A stretch of 21,812 nucleotides of DNA from CAZJUP01 sp964549275 (GCA_964549275.1 CAZJUP010000025.1:1-21812); one strand, 5' to 3'. Counted from the stretch's first letter, positions 7,855 through 16,763 are shown. Made by a program: numbers and translations. The notes: generated by a model not told the origin, from the sequence alone.

Positions 7855-10791
7855 TTAAAGAGGGTTAATCAAAGCCAGGCGAAAATAGCGTCTCGGATTT
7901 CTGCTGTCTTTCCAGTTTTCGATGGTTTGAGCCTCACCATATGAGAGGACAAAAAGACCCAACCCTAGTCGCGCTTCATAACCAGCTGTAAAAACCCAAG
8001 GTCCTTTTTCCAACCCGTGAAACCAAACATTCCCAAAATCGGAAATAATGGCGAAAGACACCTTCTCGGGGATAATAGGCAACCGATATTCAAGCGTACC
8101 GAATATTAATCTGTTTCCCAATCGGGTTTCATTCCAGCCACGGGGGTTATGGTTTTCCGGAAATATATCGTCAATTAGCGGTTGGGGCAGGTTTAAATAA
8201 ACAGGATCATCTTTTGTAAACCCGACATAGTTCTGATCGGGTTGATTTCCCGAAATCATCATGGCTTTTGTACGGATGTAAAGAGATGTTTTCTCTATCG
8301 GGATATTGACATAGGCGTTTGCCGTAAGTTGGGTATAATTAAATGACCCAAAAATATTATCATTGGCGTGATCGACCCTTGTATAAACCCCGTAGCCTTG
8401 TGTCGGATGAAGGTTGTTCCATCGGTGGGGTCGTTTTTTTGTCCAATAATATTTAATAGAAAAAACACCTTCTTGACCATTTTCAGGGGGAGGCATGACC
8501 CGATAGGCTGCTGTATCTCTAGGAACAAATCCGCCAGTTGTTTTATCAAGGCGGTCCGACGCATAAGCATCATGGCTCAGAGCGGAAAACGAGGCTGTAA
8601 TCGTGTGGTTATCAGAAAGGCTTTCTCCAAAATTAAGGGGATGGGTTAGTGAAACCTGCAAACCGTTTTTCCAGTCATACAATCCATATCTTGACCCATC
8701 ATAGGGGCGGATGGTGGGGAAAAAATACCGGTAAAATGATATGCTCCATAAAGGGCCGTGTTCCGCATTTGTATATCCGAAAAACAGCGCAGATTTTTCT
8801 TGGTCAGCGCTATTGTACTCTGCTGCAACTCCGATGAGATGCCGTCCAAGAGCATCAGACCACTGGGTATATCCGAAAGGGTTTTTCCCGGGTAATAAAA
8901 TAGACGTCATATGTTTTAAATGCCGTGTAAAACGATAAGGACGAGTGGTTGTCAATTTTACTGGTGCGTTGGGATCAATATTCTCTGGGAAATACCGAGG
9001 AGATGTGGTTCGCCACCTTGTAAAAGAGTCTCTCATTGAAAGCGATTTCACCTGGGGTGTTCTATTGGGATCAATTTTTATGATTCGAACCGAATCCACA
9101 TCCGTCATGGTATTGGCAAAAAGGGAAGTGTCCCCCGGAACTCGCTCATGGACCCAAATTCCATCACCAACATCGGTAACACGAATTGAGTTTTTTTCTT
9201 GAATGGACACCGTATAGATATTGGGTGTACCACCGCTGTGAGATGTAAAAGAAAGAGACGAACCATCGTGATGCCATACGGGTTGGTAGTCTACAGAGGG
9301 ATTGAATGTAATTCTTTCCTTTTCCCCGGATGTAAGGTTCAGAATGTAAATATCCATATTCCCATCTGGTCCGGATGCTGCATAAGCTATATTGGTTCCG
9401 TTGGGAGACCAAGCCGGGTGGGTGATTTGGGTATCTATTTTGTAGTCTGTTAATCGAATGGTCTCTTCGGAAGAAATATCCAGTTTATAAAGATTTGATA
9501 CATTATTCTGATGTGCTACAAAAACAATTTGGGCTGTATCCGGAGCCCATGCGGGATAAGTTGCTCGCTGTGAATGGGTTAACCACCGGGATTTTTTTTC
9601 GTTGGAATCATACAGTTTAATATCCCACAACAGAGCTTGGTTTTTTCCATAATGATATTTGGAATAAGCCAGATACTTTCCGTTCGAAGACCAGCTTAAT
9701 ATATTGTGGAACCGGCCAAAATCAACTTCTTCTTTTTTCCACAAGGTTTTTTGTTTAAACAGTTTTTGAATTTCCACAGAATCTTTTTGTGTTTTCTTTT
9801 TCTTATTTTTCAGTTTTTCAATACGGTTATGCCATTTTTCTTTTTGTTTTATTTCTTTGGTACTATCTCTCTTCGCTATAAAAAGCGATACATCTAACTG
9901 TGCTTTATCATCTCTGCCAATGATGGCGATTTTTGTACTGTCATTAAAAAACGAGAACCCTAACATTTTTTTAATTGGAAGTGTGAAGGGTGTTCCGGTT
10001 TCTTCCAGAAGTTCTTTTTGAGCTCTATATCCGTAATAATAAGTATTCATATGCCGTCGCCAGTCCTCATTAAACTGGTTTACGGAAATACCGGTTGCTT
10101 TCTTAAACCCTGTTTTAAACCGATGTATGCCAAGCTTCGTTCTATACTTTATAGCTTCTACAATCGTAGAGTCTCCAAAACGATCAGACCAGTATAAGAG
10201 TTTAGAAAAACCATCATGATGGGGGTCCATTTCACCCATTTTATTTTTTAAAACATGGTATTTGTGAGAAATATCAGCACGGTATGGACGCCACTTTTCA
10301 GTTTCATATTCGGCCAACCCCTCAATAACCCATCCGGGAGTACCGGAAATCAGCATGTGCCATGGTTGTGGTAGCCATGATTTTTGAGTATGCAAATATA
10401 CAATATGCTGGAGTTCGTGAGATAAAACCTGTTCTAACCATTTTTCATCCTCAAGCCAGACAGCTGCATCATTTTGGTCAACCCAAATAAATGTCGTATA
10501 CGTCCAAAGGGCAAACCCGTTCATAATTTCATCTTCTGATGTTAAGATAATATCAATGGTTGGTATTGAATCTAAATCCATTTGTTTTAGCAGGGTTGGC
10601 CGGACTTGTTCAGCAATTGAAGCTCCTCGGAGGGCTATCGTATCCAATCCTTGATGATAATGAACATTAAAGTGCTTTGTTGTCAGGGTAGACCAGTTCA
10701 ACTCAGGATGAACACGCCCTGACAGTACCCAGGTACTTTGACCCCATCCAATCGAAAGGGCAAAGACAAGCAGGAGTAGTGTTTTTTTCAT
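7855..10791 (-). CDS. Envelope protein with HExxH peptidase-like, TolB-like propeller and C-terminal barrel-like regions
   Basis: The product has 978 residues from the preferred ATG at 10791, which begins a clean Sec signal peptide (MKKTLLLLVFALSIGWGQ); an upstream in-frame TTG at 10827 would bury it. Residues about 25-265 look like a gluzincin metallopeptidase: HELQH at 125-129, then WVIEGLAEYE about 25 residues later, supplying the third zinc ligand and the family's EGxAEY block. A lysine-rich charged linker follows, then at least four TolB/WD40-like blades recognised by repeated PAWSPNG-type strands (WSSNGKYLAY, PAWAPDTAQIVF, PAWSPNGTNIAY, PVWHHDGSSLSF). The last ~300 residues resemble a surface-antigen (D15/BamA-like) barrel, with GTLEYRLPI, ISDFGNVWF and YEARLGLGLFV near the end. 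The parts suggest an outer-membrane protease or assembly factor, but function is unproven. Confidence 0.75.
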   Translation of the reverse strand: MKKTLLLLVFALSIGWGQSTWVLSGRVHPELNWSTLTTKHFNVHYHQGLDTIALRGASIAEQVRPTLLKQMDLDSIPTIDIILTSEDEIMNGFALWTYTTFIWVDQNDAAVWLEDEKWLEQVLSHELQHIVYLHTQKSWLPQPWHMLISGTPGWVIEGLAEYETEKWRPYRADISHKYHVLKNKMGEMDPHHDGFSKLLYWSDRFGDSTIVEAIKYRTKLGIHRFKTGFKKATGISVNQFNEDWRRHMNTYYYGYRAQKELLEETGTPFTLPIKKMLGFSFFNDSTKIAIIGRDDKAQLDVSLFIAKRDSTKEIKQKEKWHNRIEKLKNKKKKTQKDSVEIQKLFKQKTLWKKEEVDFGRFHNILSWSSNGKYLAYSKYHYGKNQALLWDIKLYDSNEKKSRWLTHSQRATYPAWAPDTAQIVFVAHQNNVSNLYKLDISSEETIRLTDYKIDTQITHPAWSPNGTNIAYAASGPDGNMDIYILNLTSGEKERITFNPSVDYQPVWHHDGSSLSFTSHSGGTPNIYTVSIQEKNSIRVTDVGDGIWVHERVPGDTSLFANTMTDVDSVRIIKIDPNRTPQVKSLSMRDSFTRWRTTSPRYFPENIDPNAPVKLTTTRPYRFTRHLKHMTSILLPGKNPFGYTQWSDALGRHLIGVAAEYNSADQEKSALFFGYTNAEHGPLWSISFYRYFFPTIRPYDGSRYGLYDWKNGLQVSLTHPLNFGESLSDNHTITASFSALSHDAYASDRLDKTTGGFVPRDTAAYRVMPPPENGQEGVFSIKYYWTKKRPHRWNNLHPTQGYGVYTRVDHANDNIFGSFNYTQLTANAYVNIPIEKTSLYIRTKAMMISGNQPDQNYVGFTKDDPVYLNLPQPLIDDIFPENHNPRGWNETRLGNRLIFGTLEYRLPIIPEKVSFAIISDFGNVWFHGLEKGPWVFTAGYEARLGLGLFVLSYGEAQTIENWKDSRNPRRYFRLALINPL

Positions 10792-10870
10792 GATGGTTTT
10801 CGGAAATGAATTAAAGGAAAATTTCAAATGATAATTTACAATGAAGGTTCCATGACCGCCGATGAATTAC

Positions 10871-12247
10871 TCAGCTTATTTCATGAAATACCAGTTCCGG
10901 TTCAATGTCTTTTTTATTTAAAAGAGGGCTTGGGATTTTTTTCAGGTATTGATCAAAAAATTCAAGGGATAAACGGTTGGTCAGTTTAATAACTCCGTTC
11001 CCGTCTGTAGTTCCGGTTTCCAAAACCTTTGACACAAATGGTGAAAATAGAGGAGTATCCGAATAGTCCATGTGGCGGGTTCCCTTTAGAGTCATGTGAA
11101 ATTGTTCGCCCCTATTGTTGCCCAAAAGAGTTTTTAGGTGAGAGTAATTGTCGGGATAATCTGAGTCGTTCCAATGAGGGCGCCCTATGTAGAAAAACGG
11201 TGTTTCAATGCCTGAATGAATTGTAGAATTGGGCACAGGATTAATCCAACCGTCTAACACAAGACAGGCTCCGATTGTTTCTGTGGTTTTCGATGCTTGA
11301 ATTGCAGTGGCTCCGCCAAAAGAATGTCCCGCAACACCTATGTTTTCTAAATCCATGTAACCCGTCAAAGGATGAGATATATCGCCAGATTGAATGCGCT
11401 TGAACTGCTCAATGATAAAGCGAACATCTTCCGTTCGGGTATTAATTTGTTTCCGCCTAATAATCACACTGTCCGGGTGACCGGTAATATGAGACCGATA
11501 ATCTGCAATGTGACCATCGGGGAAAATAGTAATATTGGCATCATAACTATGGTCAGGTGCCGCTACAACATATCCATGGCTTGCAAGGTTTTCAGCTAGG
11601 CTTGTATGAATATGTCGCATTCCAGTAATACCATGAGAGAAAATAACCAGAGGAAACGGCGCTGCTTTTGCAATGGGTTTTGCATTGAGCGTGGAGTTGG
11701 TTTTGGTCAAATCAATATGGGTTAACAAAAAGGAGGGAATTTCCCCCGCGTCTCCCATGGCTTTTGCCCGGATTTCAAGGTGGTCAATATAAGGCGTGCG
11801 ATTACGACGGGGCTTTTTATCGGTGGGGTACCAAAACTGAACCATGATTTCCCGAAGGTCCTCTTTATCTTCTTTGGTAAACCATTCCGCGCGGTTTGTA
11901 TCTACCCAGTGAGAAGTGGAGGATCCCACAGCGTAAGGACCCGTGGGATTAGGCAATGAAATCACCGGAACAGCATAGGGGATAAAAGCGGCAGCCATCC
12001 AAAGCAAAGCGAAGCCTATTTTGATGACCGCATGCGAGTTTTTACTCCTGAAAAAAAAGAGAAAAAGCAGCAGAAGATATGCCGGGCCCATCTGCCATCG
12101 GAACTGTTCAATGAAAAAATTGAGAAGGAGCGTTGACCACCCTATTTTATGAACCAACATAAATTCCCGGTTTTGTGTTTCCTTTCGTAAAAGCTGAACC
12201 AGGTTGATAGCCAGAACAATCAGGAGAATAGTTTCAAAGGGTCTCAT
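10871..12247 (-). CDS. Membrane-anchored alpha/beta hydrolase, PAF-acetylhydrolase-like
   Basis: The 458-residue product begins with about three hydrophobic helices (roughly residues 5-20, 32-66 and 74-98), then an alpha/beta hydrolase domain. VIFSHGITG at 201-209 forms the oxyanion region. GHSFGG at 307-312 holds the nucleophile Ser309. D332 in LVLDGW and His392 in GTRHMDYSD complete a plausible Ser-Asp-His triad. The order and the AAPDHSYDA segment resemble plasma/intracellular-II PAF acetylhydrolases, which cleave short or oxidised sn-2 acyl chains of phospholipids; other ester substrates are possible. The catalytic domain probably faces the periplasm. It lies 79 bases upstream of the peptidase/barrel gene and downstream of the phosphodiesterase gene, with a terminator-like hairpin between it and the latter. 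No Shine-Dalgarno site is evident. Confidence 0.78.
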   Translation of the reverse strand: MRPFETILLIVLAINLVQLLRKETQNREFMLVHKIGWSTLLLNFFIEQFRWQMGPAYLLLLFLFFFRSKNSHAVIKIGFALLWMAAAFIPYAVPVISLPNPTGPYAVGSSTSHWVDTNRAEWFTKEDKEDLREIMVQFWYPTDKKPRRNRTPYIDHLEIRAKAMGDAGEIPSFLLTHIDLTKTNSTLNAKPIAKAAPFPLVIFSHGITGMRHIHTSLAENLASHGYVVAAPDHSYDANITIFPDGHIADYRSHITGHPDSVIIRRKQINTRTEDVRFIIEQFKRIQSGDISHPLTGYMDLENIGVAGHSFGGATAIQASKTTETIGACLVLDGWINPVPNSTIHSGIETPFFYIGRPHWNDSDYPDNYSHLKTLLGNNRGEQFHMTLKGTRHMDYSDTPLFSPFVSKVLETGTTDGNGVIKLTNRLSLEFFDQYLKKIPSPLLNKKDIEPELVFHEIS

Positions 12248-12268
12248 GAGAAGGGAAGTTAATTTGAT

Positions 12269-12290
12269 AAAAAGGTGTTAAAACACCTTT
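12269..12290 (-). terminator. Intrinsic terminator after the phosphodiesterase gene
   Basis: Read on the minus strand, an 8-bp stem AAAGGTGT / ACACCTTT with a 4-base loop is followed by a short T-tract, 19 bases past the phosphodiesterase stop and 23 bases before the hydrolase start. The stem has only four G/C pairs, so termination is likely partial. Confidence 0.6.
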
Positions 12291-12308
12291 AATTCAAAAT
12301 TCGACTGA

Positions 12309-13577
12309 TTATTTTTCTTTTAAAAAATGCCTTGTAGAATCGGGATGACCATCGTTTTGAGCAGGAAAGATTTCTAATAGGTTGCACATGAGTTCATATA
12401 GGTGAATATTGGTAAAACCCTTTGCTTTGTAGTTTTCTTTAAGGTTGGGTCCTCTCCCTATAAAAATACCGCGCATATTGGGAAGAGAAGGATCAAATCC
12501 ATGATTACCGCCAGTATACCGTGCAGCGTTATTATCTGTGTTGAAATAGTCTCGAGTGGTGATGGACCAATGGTCTGCAGCTACACCGGTAATAGGTGGA
12601 ATTCTTCTATGTTTCCGGTAATGAAATTGTTCGGGCGCTTCACCCTGTTTATAAACAGACATTTTTTTGTGGGCTCCTTTTAATGTCGAATAAACATAGT
12701 TTTCAAGGGAAGAATCGGGTCGAATTGCAGCAACGGGAGACCAATCAATAACGTCAACGCTTTCCATATTTATATAGTCATCAAGAAACACCACGGAGTC
12801 GGACATGATTTCAGTCATGCCATGGTCTGAAACAATCAACAGGTTTACCGCATCGTAAATATTCCTGTTTTTAAGACCGTTAATCAGATGGCCGATAGCC
12901 GAATCCAAATCTCTCACAGCCTGTTCTAATTCTTTGCTGTTGGGTCCATATTGGTGTCCAACATGATCCGTTCGGCTGAAATACAGAGAAATAAAATCCG
13001 GTCGGTTATGATCAGAATAGTCTAACCACTTTAGAACCTGTTCTACTCGGGCATGATCTGGCACAGAACCATCATACACAAAAAACTCCGTAGGACGATA
13101 GCCCATAATTTCTGCTTCGGATGCGGGCCAAAACATGGTCATGGCCGTTTTTCCTTGCCGTTCCGCAGTAACCCACACTGGTTCAGCATCGTACCATTTT
13201 CCATCTTTAACCGGTGCTGATCCTTCTCCTATATAATACCGTTCGTCGAAAATGGGATCATACATACGATTTGATATAATGCCATGGTTTTCCGGATAGC
13301 GTCCAGTAATAATTGAAATATGGTTTGGGAAGGTTTTGCTTGGGAAAACAGGAACCAGTCCTTTTGCTCGAACACCGGTTTGGATAATTTCATCCAGGTG
13401 GGGTGTTTCTGTCTTTTCAAAGTAATCCCATCGAAACCCATCAAACGAAATAAGAATAAGCGGTGTAGATTGTTGGTGCCCATCATCCCTGGGGCAGGAA
13501 AAGGCAAATAGGGCCAAGATTGCAAAGGCTAACGCCCCCCGGATAATAACATAGATTCGGCTGGAATTTTTAATCAT
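12309..13577 (-). CDS. Ectonucleotide pyrophosphatase/phosphodiesterase (ENPP)-like, alkaline phosphatase superfamily
   Basis: These enzymes hydrolyse phosphodiester or pyrophosphate bonds of nucleotides or lysophospholipids outside the cytoplasm using two zinc ions. From the ATG at 13577 (422 residues) all expected metal and nucleophile positions are present: D46 in SFDGFRWDY, nucleophile T82 in FPSKTFPNH, D204 and H208 in TDHVGH, D251-H252 in SDHGM, and H359 in GGNHGFDP. The N-terminus is a hydrophobic signal ending AFSC, so it is probably a lipoprotein, though the lipobox is imperfect. A TTG 14 codons upstream opens the frame but would spoil the signal. It diverges from the deiodinase operon with a 70-base shared promoter region. 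The substrate (nucleotide or lipid) cannot be settled from sequence. Confidence 0.9.
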   Translation of the reverse strand: MIKNSSRIYVIIRGALAFAILALFAFSCPRDDGHQQSTPLILISFDGFRWDYFEKTETPHLDEIIQTGVRAKGLVPVFPSKTFPNHISIITGRYPENHGIISNRMYDPIFDERYYIGEGSAPVKDGKWYDAEPVWVTAERQGKTAMTMFWPASEAEIMGYRPTEFFVYDGSVPDHARVEQVLKWLDYSDHNRPDFISLYFSRTDHVGHQYGPNSKELEQAVRDLDSAIGHLINGLKNRNIYDAVNLLIVSDHGMTEIMSDSVVFLDDYINMESVDVIDWSPVAAIRPDSSLENYVYSTLKGAHKKMSVYKQGEAPEQFHYRKHRRIPPITGVAADHWSITTRDYFNTDNNAARYTGGNHGFDPSLPNMRGIFIGRGPNLKENYKAKGFTNIHLYELMCNLLEIFPAQNDGHPDSTRHFLKEK

Positions 13578-13647
13578 AGAGCAATGTAAATTTATGAAGG
13601 CAACAACAAGGATAATCAATTAAATCTTGAAAAAATTTTGAAATAAT

Positions 13648-14301
13648 ATGACATTCAAAAAATTAGACTTCACACCCTACCCAGAAACTGAAATGATTCA
13701 TCGATCAGAAACATTTCTATCTGAGCTGAAGAACCGGAGAACGGTTCGTGATTTTTCTGAAAAACCGGTTCAGCTAGACATTATTAAGAATTGTATTGCA
13801 ACCGCTGCCTCAGCACCGTCGGGCGCCAATAAGCAGCCATGGACGTTTGTGCTGATTGGGGATCCCACTATAAAAAAGAAGATAAGAACAGCCGCAGAAA
13901 AAGAAGAAAAAGCATTTTATACTCACCGTGCTTCGGATGAGTGGCTGGAAGACCTGAATCAATTTGGTACAGATTGGCATAAACCTTTTCTGGAAAAAGC
14001 TCCGTATTTAATTGTTGTCTTTAAGCAGGTTTATGATGTTGGGAGCGGTGAAAAAAGAAAAAATTATTATGTGAATGAATCGGTTGGAATTGCCTGCGGA
14101 ATTTTACTGACGGCTTTGCACCATGCAGGGTTGGCAACATTGACACATACCCCCAGTCCTATGGGTTTTTTGAAAGATATTTTAAACCGTCCGGAAAATG
14201 AAAAAGCCTTTTTGCTCATCCCGGTGGGGTACCCAGAAGAGAATGCTCAAGTACCTCTCTTGTCAAAAAAACCGTTTGATGATATCGTAAAAATAATTTA
14301 G
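13648..14301 (+). CDS. Iodotyrosine deiodinase (IYD)-like flavoprotein, nitroreductase superfamily
   Basis: IYD reductively removes halogen from mono- and di-halotyrosines with FMN. The 217-residue protein aligns with human IYD's catalytic domain almost end to end: LKNRRTVRDFS at 27-37 and APSGANKQPWTFV at 56-68 (FMN phosphate and ring contacts), NYYVNESVGIACG at 139-151, and THTPSP at 166-171. E87, Y91 and K112 fall at the exact spacing (Glu-x3-Tyr-x20-Lys) of the human residues 157/161/182, which clamp the zwitterion of the substrate and distinguish IYD from generic nitroreductases. There is no signal peptide, so it is cytoplasmic and a soluble bacterial type. The ATG at 13648 lacks a clear Shine-Dalgarno site. 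Its stop overlaps the ribosome site of the next gene. The activity is inferred from residues, not shown. Confidence 0.87.
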   Translation: MTFKKLDFTPYPETEMIHRSETFLSELKNRRTVRDFSEKPVQLDIIKNCIATAASAPSGANKQPWTFVLIGDPTIKKKIRTAAEKEEKAFYTHRASDEWLEDLNQFGTDWHKPFLEKAPYLIVVFKQVYDVGSGEKRKNYYVNESVGIACGILLTALHHAGLATLTHTPSPMGFLKDILNRPENEKAFLLIPVGYPEENAQVPLLSKKPFDDIVKII

Positions 14302-14303
14302 GA
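14300..14303 (+). promoter_or_regulatory. Shine-Dalgarno site overlapping a stop codon
   Basis: AGGA overlaps the TAG stop of the deiodinase gene (14299-14301) and lies 6 bases before the TTG start at 14310. It supports that rare start and translational coupling of the two genes. Confidence 0.55.
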
Positions 14304-14309
14304 TGTGTT

Positions 14310-15530
14310 TTGTCTGATTATACGCGACGTGAGTTTCTTAGGCAAAGTTTACTGATAGCAGCAGGAATTGCTTTTTTATCTTGCGAAGATGAGTTGGACA
14401 ATACCGGTGGTGAATCGCCGGGAAAGCTCATAGGAAGAGGAAATCCAAAGAAGGTTATCATCATTGGTGCCGGGCTGGCTGGACTTGTAGCAGGTTATGA
14501 ACTGAAACGTGCCGGTCATGAGATTGTGATTTTGGAAGCAAGAGATAGAATTGGCGGTAGGGTTTTCACCATTCGAAGCCCTTTTTCTGAAGGGCACTTT
14601 GCAGAAGCCGGTGCAGCGAGAATTCCTCCAAATCATGATTTAACCTTAGGGTATGCGGAACATTTTAACCTTCCATTGGATCCGTTCTATGCTCGAATTG
14701 GATCCTATGTAAGAGTGAATGATGGGGAGAAGATAATTGTGTCCAACAGTGATTTTCTATCAGATAGACCCTGGCCCGGCTCTGTTTTACACAAAGACTA
14801 TTTAAAAATTCGAGGGGGTTCGGATAAACTGCCCCAGGCTTTTTATCAAGAATTGAAAAATCAAATTCAACATTCAATTCCGATTGTATCTATTAAACAG
14901 GATGCCGGTGGTGTTGTTGTTCGATCAGCTGATGGGAACGATTTTACCGGAGACAGGGCTTTGTGTACTGTTCCTGTCTCAGTTTGGCATCGTATCGTTT
15001 TTGAACCGGGACTTTCCAAAGAAAAAGAGGAGGCCAGAAAGGGCGGCTTTCGGTATGCTCCATCAACCCGTATATTTATTCAATTCAAAAATCGATTTTG
15101 GGAGAAGGAAGGACTGAATGGGTGGGGGACAACGGATTGGCCAGAAGAGATTTGGCAACCAACTTGGGATAGAGACGGCGATCTGGGGATATTAATGTCT
15201 TACCTAAGGTGGAATCGCGCGGAGGAGTTGGACAGCTTTTCGAAAAAACAGAGAATTGAAAGCGTGTTAAATAGATGGGAGCCCATTTTTAGCGGAGTTA
15301 AAGACCATTTTGAATCCGGTATGTCACACGCCTGGGCGTTGGAGCGGTGGTCCGGCGGTGCATGGGCCTCACCAACAGTGGAGCAAGAAGCTGCGCTGGG
15401 GAGTCATATTGGTGTGACAGAAGGCAAAGTACATTTTGCGGGAGAACATGCTTCTGGTTTTCACGGCTGGATGCAGGGAGCGCTTTCGTCCGGTCTTCGA
15501 GCCGCGAGAGAAATTCACGAAAACGAGTAA
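14310..15530 (+). CDS. Exported flavin amine oxidase, L-amino-acid-oxidase type
   Basis: This FAD enzyme probably oxidises an amino acid or amine to the oxo-acid or aldehyde, ammonia and hydrogen peroxide. Of 406 residues, the first 25 form a twin-arginine signal (TRREFLRQSL) ending in a lipobox-like FLSC (C25), so export of a folded, FAD-loaded lipoprotein is likely. GAGLAG at 53-58 and EARDRIGGRV at 76-85 are the dinucleotide-binding fold. AEAGAARIPPNH at 98-109 matches the LAAO block whose Arg (here R104) binds the substrate carboxylate. FAGEHASGFHGWMQGALSSG near the C-terminus is the FAD/aromatic-cage motif of amine oxidases. The start is TTG at 14310 with AGGA 6 bases before it; no ATG fits. 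It is cotranscribed with the deiodinase. Amino-acid rather than amine substrate is favoured but unproven. Confidence 0.85.
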   Translation: MSDYTRREFLRQSLLIAAGIAFLSCEDELDNTGGESPGKLIGRGNPKKVIIIGAGLAGLVAGYELKRAGHEIVILEARDRIGGRVFTIRSPFSEGHFAEAGAARIPPNHDLTLGYAEHFNLPLDPFYARIGSYVRVNDGEKIIVSNSDFLSDRPWPGSVLHKDYLKIRGGSDKLPQAFYQELKNQIQHSIPIVSIKQDAGGVVVRSADGNDFTGDRALCTVPVSVWHRIVFEPGLSKEKEEARKGGFRYAPSTRIFIQFKNRFWEKEGLNGWGTTDWPEEIWQPTWDRDGDLGILMSYLRWNRAEELDSFSKKQRIESVLNRWEPIFSGVKDHFESGMSHAWALERWSGGAWASPTVEQEAALGSHIGVTEGKVHFAGEHASGFHGWMQGALSSGLRAAREIHENE

Positions 15531-15545
15531 TTATTCCATCGATAT

Positions 15546-16763
15546 TTATTCGATATTTCTCACACACCGAACATAATTATAGACATAATGAACATCACCC
15601 TGGGGTCCCATAAAGCTTGGATAATTTGTTCTGTTTCCACTTTTGTAATCACTGCGCTGTGATCCTGCCCCATGAACATCCATGAGTTGGTTGTGCATTT
15701 TTCCCTGTGCCTTTCCGAAAGCAATGTATGCTGCAGTAGCATAAGGGTTAGGGCCATTAATATGGGTAGTGCTTGTCCAGAAATAGGGATATTGTCCTTT
15801 TTCTCCATCGGGATCGGAAATTTCTGTTGTCGTAAAAATCGGATCGATTGCCGGAGAGTGGGTTGTCACAGGAGATCGAGAATAATCAACGATACTGTGT
15901 AATTCTTTTGCGTTGGGGAGGCGCCAATCCGTGTATCCGGCAAGCTCAAGGGATTCAGCATAATCAAGAGATTCCTCCCAGTCTCGCCCTGTTCCGTCAT
16001 CAGCCTGTTGCCACATGAGGCCGGTAGACAAGTCACTCACAGTTCCGTCACCATTATCAATAAATTCATTTTTGCCATATTGACTATTTCCCCTAACCAT
16101 CCTGAAATACATTTTGTTTAAATCGTTGAATGTCGGGGGCGCATATTTCGGATATCCTTTGATTCGTCCGTCTACGAAATTGACACCAAAAACAGTCTCT
16201 ATTCCATCCATGGTTATACTTACATATTCTGTTGAGGTCCAAGTCTGAGCATCAATTTCACGCTCCCCTTTGTTGGCATCGCCTAAAGGCTGTATAAAAA
16301 AGGCGGTGTCGATATACGATTCGATGGCTTTTTCTCCTAAGGATTTCCCTGTAAATAATATAAGGGAAAAAAGCTCTTTAATCGTGGGAATCCTCCAATC
16401 ATCAAATCCGCCCAGAGTTAAGGTATCTGCTTTTAGGGAGGCGTCCGTATACGTGAGCTTTATCCCCATATCTTTTTCCCATATGAGGCCCGTGATATTA
16501 TCAGTGACGGACCCATCATTGTTGTCGGTGTAGGAGGGAGGTTGAAATTGATAATGGGCATCCTGCCCGAAAAAAGGGCTACCTTCAGCAGGGGAAGTGA
16601 TGATAGCATCATCACTGTAGAAAGTTTCAATTCCAGTATCCACAATGGGGTAGGTGTAGGTTGGGATCTGTGTTTCTTTAAGCAGTGTTTCAGCAGATTC
16701 TTTTCCGCAGGAAATCCACACTACCGAAAGCACGATAAAAATTGTGTTTTTCATTGTTTTCAT
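15546..16763 (-). CDS. DUF1566 (Lcl C-terminal) two-repeat lipoprotein
   Basis: The 405-residue product has a signal peptide ending VWISC (C19), a lipobox, and so is probably membrane-anchored. Two copies of the DUF1566 domain follow, about 77-223 and 234-402. Each starts with a D-N-x-DGxVxD-x-TGLxW strand motif, continues to DWRxPxxKELxSxxxx and WTST, and ends with FRMVRG or VRCVRN. This fold is related to formylglycine-generating/C-type-lectin-like domains and is often found in surface or secreted proteins; its biochemical role is unknown. The ATG at 16763 or the one three codons inside (16754) could be the start; neither has a Shine-Dalgarno site. It converges with the amino-acid oxidase gene with only 15 bases between, and lies 90 bases after the CotH gene. 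Confidence 0.85.
   Translation of the reverse strand: MKTMKNTIFIVLSVVWISCGKESAETLLKETQIPTYTYPIVDTGIETFYSDDAIITSPAEGSPFFGQDAHYQFQPPSYTDNNDGSVTDNITGLIWEKDMGIKLTYTDASLKADTLTLGGFDDWRIPTIKELFSLILFTGKSLGEKAIESYIDTAFFIQPLGDANKGEREIDAQTWTSTEYVSITMDGIETVFGVNFVDGRIKGYPKYAPPTFNDLNKMYFRMVRGNSQYGKNEFIDNGDGTVSDLSTGLMWQQADDGTGRDWEESLDYAESLELAGYTDWRLPNAKELHSIVDYSRSPVTTHSPAIDPIFTTTEISDPDGEKGQYPYFWTSTTHINGPNPYATAAYIAFGKAQGKMHNQLMDVHGAGSQRSDYKSGNRTNYPSFMGPQGDVHYVYNYVRCVRNIE

Noticed and set aside
8368..9453. Several plus-strand open frames of 60-95 codons opposite the peptidase/barrel gene
   Set aside because: They lie antisense inside a clearly coding gene, lack ribosome sites and have compositionally implausible products.
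15540..15558. Direct repeat CGATATTT twice at the convergent oxidase/DUF1566 junction, also readable as a 5-bp ATCGA/TCGAT stem
   Set aside because: It is too short to be a convincing terminator or attachment site, and part of it is the coding end of the DUF1566 gene.
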